Source of the DNA: DATMXT01 sp963662765
GTDB taxonomy: Bacteria; Bacillota; Clostridia; Oscillospirales; Feifaniaceae
Direction: 5' to 3'
Assembly: GCA_963662765.2 (NCBI GenBank)
Contig: CAXXUP010000008.1
Coordinates: forward strand, 434,001 to 498,000
Length of the DNA stretch: 64,000 nucleotides
Shown one piece after another: positions 63,129-64,000 of the stretch. Position 1 is the first letter of the stretch; every line of letters starts with the position of its first letter. A program made the translations under genes and the position numbers. The notes below the pieces were generated by a model. That model was given only the letters and a program-made list of their open reading frames with translations. It was not told the DNA's origin and searched no databases.

Positions 63129-63163
63129 AAAGGGAGACAGCGGCTACGCTGCCTCCCTTTTTT
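63129..63163. terminator. Terminator between secG and the PNPOx-like gene
   Basis: AAAGGGAGACAGCG-GCTA-CGCTGCCTCCCTTT with one mismatch, flanked by A and T tracts; it serves both convergent genes. Confidence 0.88.
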
Positions 63164-63165
63164 GT

Positions 63166-63666
63166 TTACGCATGATCCGGCCTTCTTGCCTTGACCAATT
63201 CAATCGCCTCTTTGCCGGTTATGTGTTCTATCGTGAGCTCCAGAACAAAGACATTGTCAAAAAGCGTGTCGATCTCATGCAGACGGCCTTCTTCATGGTC
63301 CGGTGAAAACTTCGCAGCCAAAATTTCAAGGGCGGCTCTCTTTTCAGCTGCGTCCTCAAGGTTACGGACGCGCCCAAAGGCGATGACACTTCGAAAGAAA
63401 GTTGTGAATTTCTCCGGAACCACCTGGTCTTCTCCAACCACACAAAAGGATGCCTTAGGGTTCCTTGCAAGGGCATCCAGCTTATGACCCGCTTTTGCGC
63501 AGTGAAAAAATAACTTTCCGTCGTGATAGGCATGGCTGATCGGGACTGCGTAAGGGTAATCGTCATCCCCCAACACGGCCAGAACCCCGGAAGTTCCCTC
63601 ATTGAGAATGGCAATGCTTTCGGAGGAGGGAATAAGCTGAGTTTTGCGGCGCATTTCTCTGAACAA
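63166..63666 (-). CDS. Pyridoxamine-5'-phosphate-oxidase-fold flavoprotein (NimA-like)
   Basis: About 166 aa with the split-barrel flavin-binding fold: GVLAVLGDDDYPYAVPISHA, DGKLFFHCAKAGHKLDALAR and NPKASFCVVGEDQVVPEKFT. The pattern fits the family that includes 5-nitroimidazole reductases (Nim) and other FMN/F420/heme binders. Substrate unknown. TTG 63666 is 8 bp from GAGG; ATG 63654 is the alternative. Confidence 0.82.
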   Translation of the reverse strand: MFREMRRKTQLIPSSESIAILNEGTSGVLAVLGDDDYPYAVPISHAYHDGKLFFHCAKAGHKLDALARNPKASFCVVGEDQVVPEKFTTFFRSVIAFGRVRNLEDAAEKRAALEILAAKFSPDHEEGRLHEIDTLFDNVFVLELTIEHITGKEAIELVKARRPDHA

Positions 63667-63834
63667 TACAAACACCTCTTTCTTAAAAATTTAAACGCCT
63701 GTGAATCATTCCTTCAAAGGCCTAACGGAATGAATCAGAGACGTTTACCCGGCGGCAAATATTAAATAAAACATGAGCTATTTTACAATAGCATGCGGAA
63801 AAACAAAACGCAAGTCCGCTCCAGTATATACAAA

Positions 63835-63863
63835 AAAAGACCGGGAGCACCCCCCGGTCTTTT
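63835..63863. terminator. Terminator after the YbjQ-type gene
   Basis: AAAAGACCGGG-AGCACCC-CCCGGTCTTTT, just beyond the stop of the minus-strand gene at 63869. Confidence 0.85.
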
Positions 63864-63868
63864 CATAC

Positions 63869-64000
63869 TTACTTCAGTTTTACGCCGGTGCCGTAGGCGA
63901 TGACCTCGGCGGCCGACTGCATGACCGAGGCCGAAGCGTACCGCATGCAGACGATGGCATCAGCCCCCTGGCTTTCGGCGTCCTCCACCATGCGCTTCGT
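63869..64000 (-). CDS. YbjQ/UPF0145-family protein, C-terminal part; 5' end outside window
   Basis: Only the last 43 codons and the stop are inside the window: MVEDAESQGADAIVCMRYAS and SVMQSAAEVIAYGTGVKLK. This matches the end of the YbjQ family (heavy-metal-binding-domain, pentameric) of unknown function. Confidence 0.8.
   Translation of the reverse strand, partial: TKRMVEDAESQGADAIVCMRYASASVMQSAAEVIAYGTGVKLK

Noticed and set aside
1..64000. CRISPR arrays, insertion sequences, prophage genes
   Set aside because: No regularly spaced direct repeats, transposase or phage structural genes were seen on reading the window.

Overview
The window looks like chromosomal DNA from a moderately GC-rich, endospore-forming member of the Clostridia. 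The evidence is a complete GerA-type germinant receptor operon, frequent TTG and GTG starts behind strong AGGAGG-type ribosome binding sites, the Firmicutes order dnaA-dnaN-yaaA-recF-remB-gyrB-gyrA, the block mnmE-mnmG-rsmG-noc-parA-parB, and a perfect Bacillus-type parS site. The GyrB sequence PLWGKMLNVEKA and the codon usage would fit an Oscillospirales-like lineage, but that placement is inference. No insertion sequence, prophage or CRISPR array was seen.

Layout. 1-5.8 kb (+): end of a cysteine desulfurase, thiI, cinA, rsmA, pckG. 5.9-8.5 kb: a small AT-rich membrane protein, then ogt and an Ada-AlkA fusion (-). 8.7-11.8 kb (+): a secreted FMN/FAD reductase lipoprotein behind a promoter with a perfect 24-bp palindrome, followed by a MarR regulator. 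11.9-16.9 kb (-): trmL, aspS, hisS, mgsA, minD-like. 17.1-21.2 kb (-): germination operon gerAA-gerAC-small D gene-gerAB with a sigma-G-like promoter. 21.4-24.6 kb: DUF11 protein, ZIP metal transporter, nitrilase and a frameshifted small clostridial gene. 24.6-29.3 kb: a redox operon (iron-sulfur flavoprotein, two Fe-S aldo/keto reductases, an HdrB-like CCG protein) divergent from a MerR regulator. 29.4-35.7 kb (-): tRNA-Leu(UAA) and a MarR/TolC-like/adaptor/RND efflux operon. 35.8-62.8 kb (+ except lexA): amino-acid permease, mnmE to parB with three parS-like sites, serS, two MFS transporters, a MATE pump, lexA (-), a D-aminoacylase, and dnaA to gyrA with a DnaA-box cluster between dnaA and dnaN. 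62.8-64 kb: secG, a Nim/PNPOx-type flavoprotein and the end of a YbjQ-type protein.

The right half is the origin-proximal part of the chromosome: replication initiation (dnaA, dnaN), gyrase, recF and segregation (parABS, noc) lie together. The mnmE-parB block points toward dnaA instead of away from it as in Bacillus, and rpmH-rnpA-yidC-jag are not between them. Strand use switches at about 35.7 kb. Reading-frame breaks concentrate at 53.25-56.05 kb (aminoacylase end, dnaA, dnaN), mostly single extra bases and several in homopolymers. This looks like local sequence error rather than gene decay, since dnaA and dnaN are essential. mnmE and one small gene carry isolated single-base shifts.

The least-explained units are the MerR-linked redox operon (24.6-29.3 kb), the palindrome-controlled flavin lipoprotein with its MarR neighbour (8.7-11.8 kb), the TolC-like protein in an apparent spore former, and the parS sites built into terminator-like hairpins.
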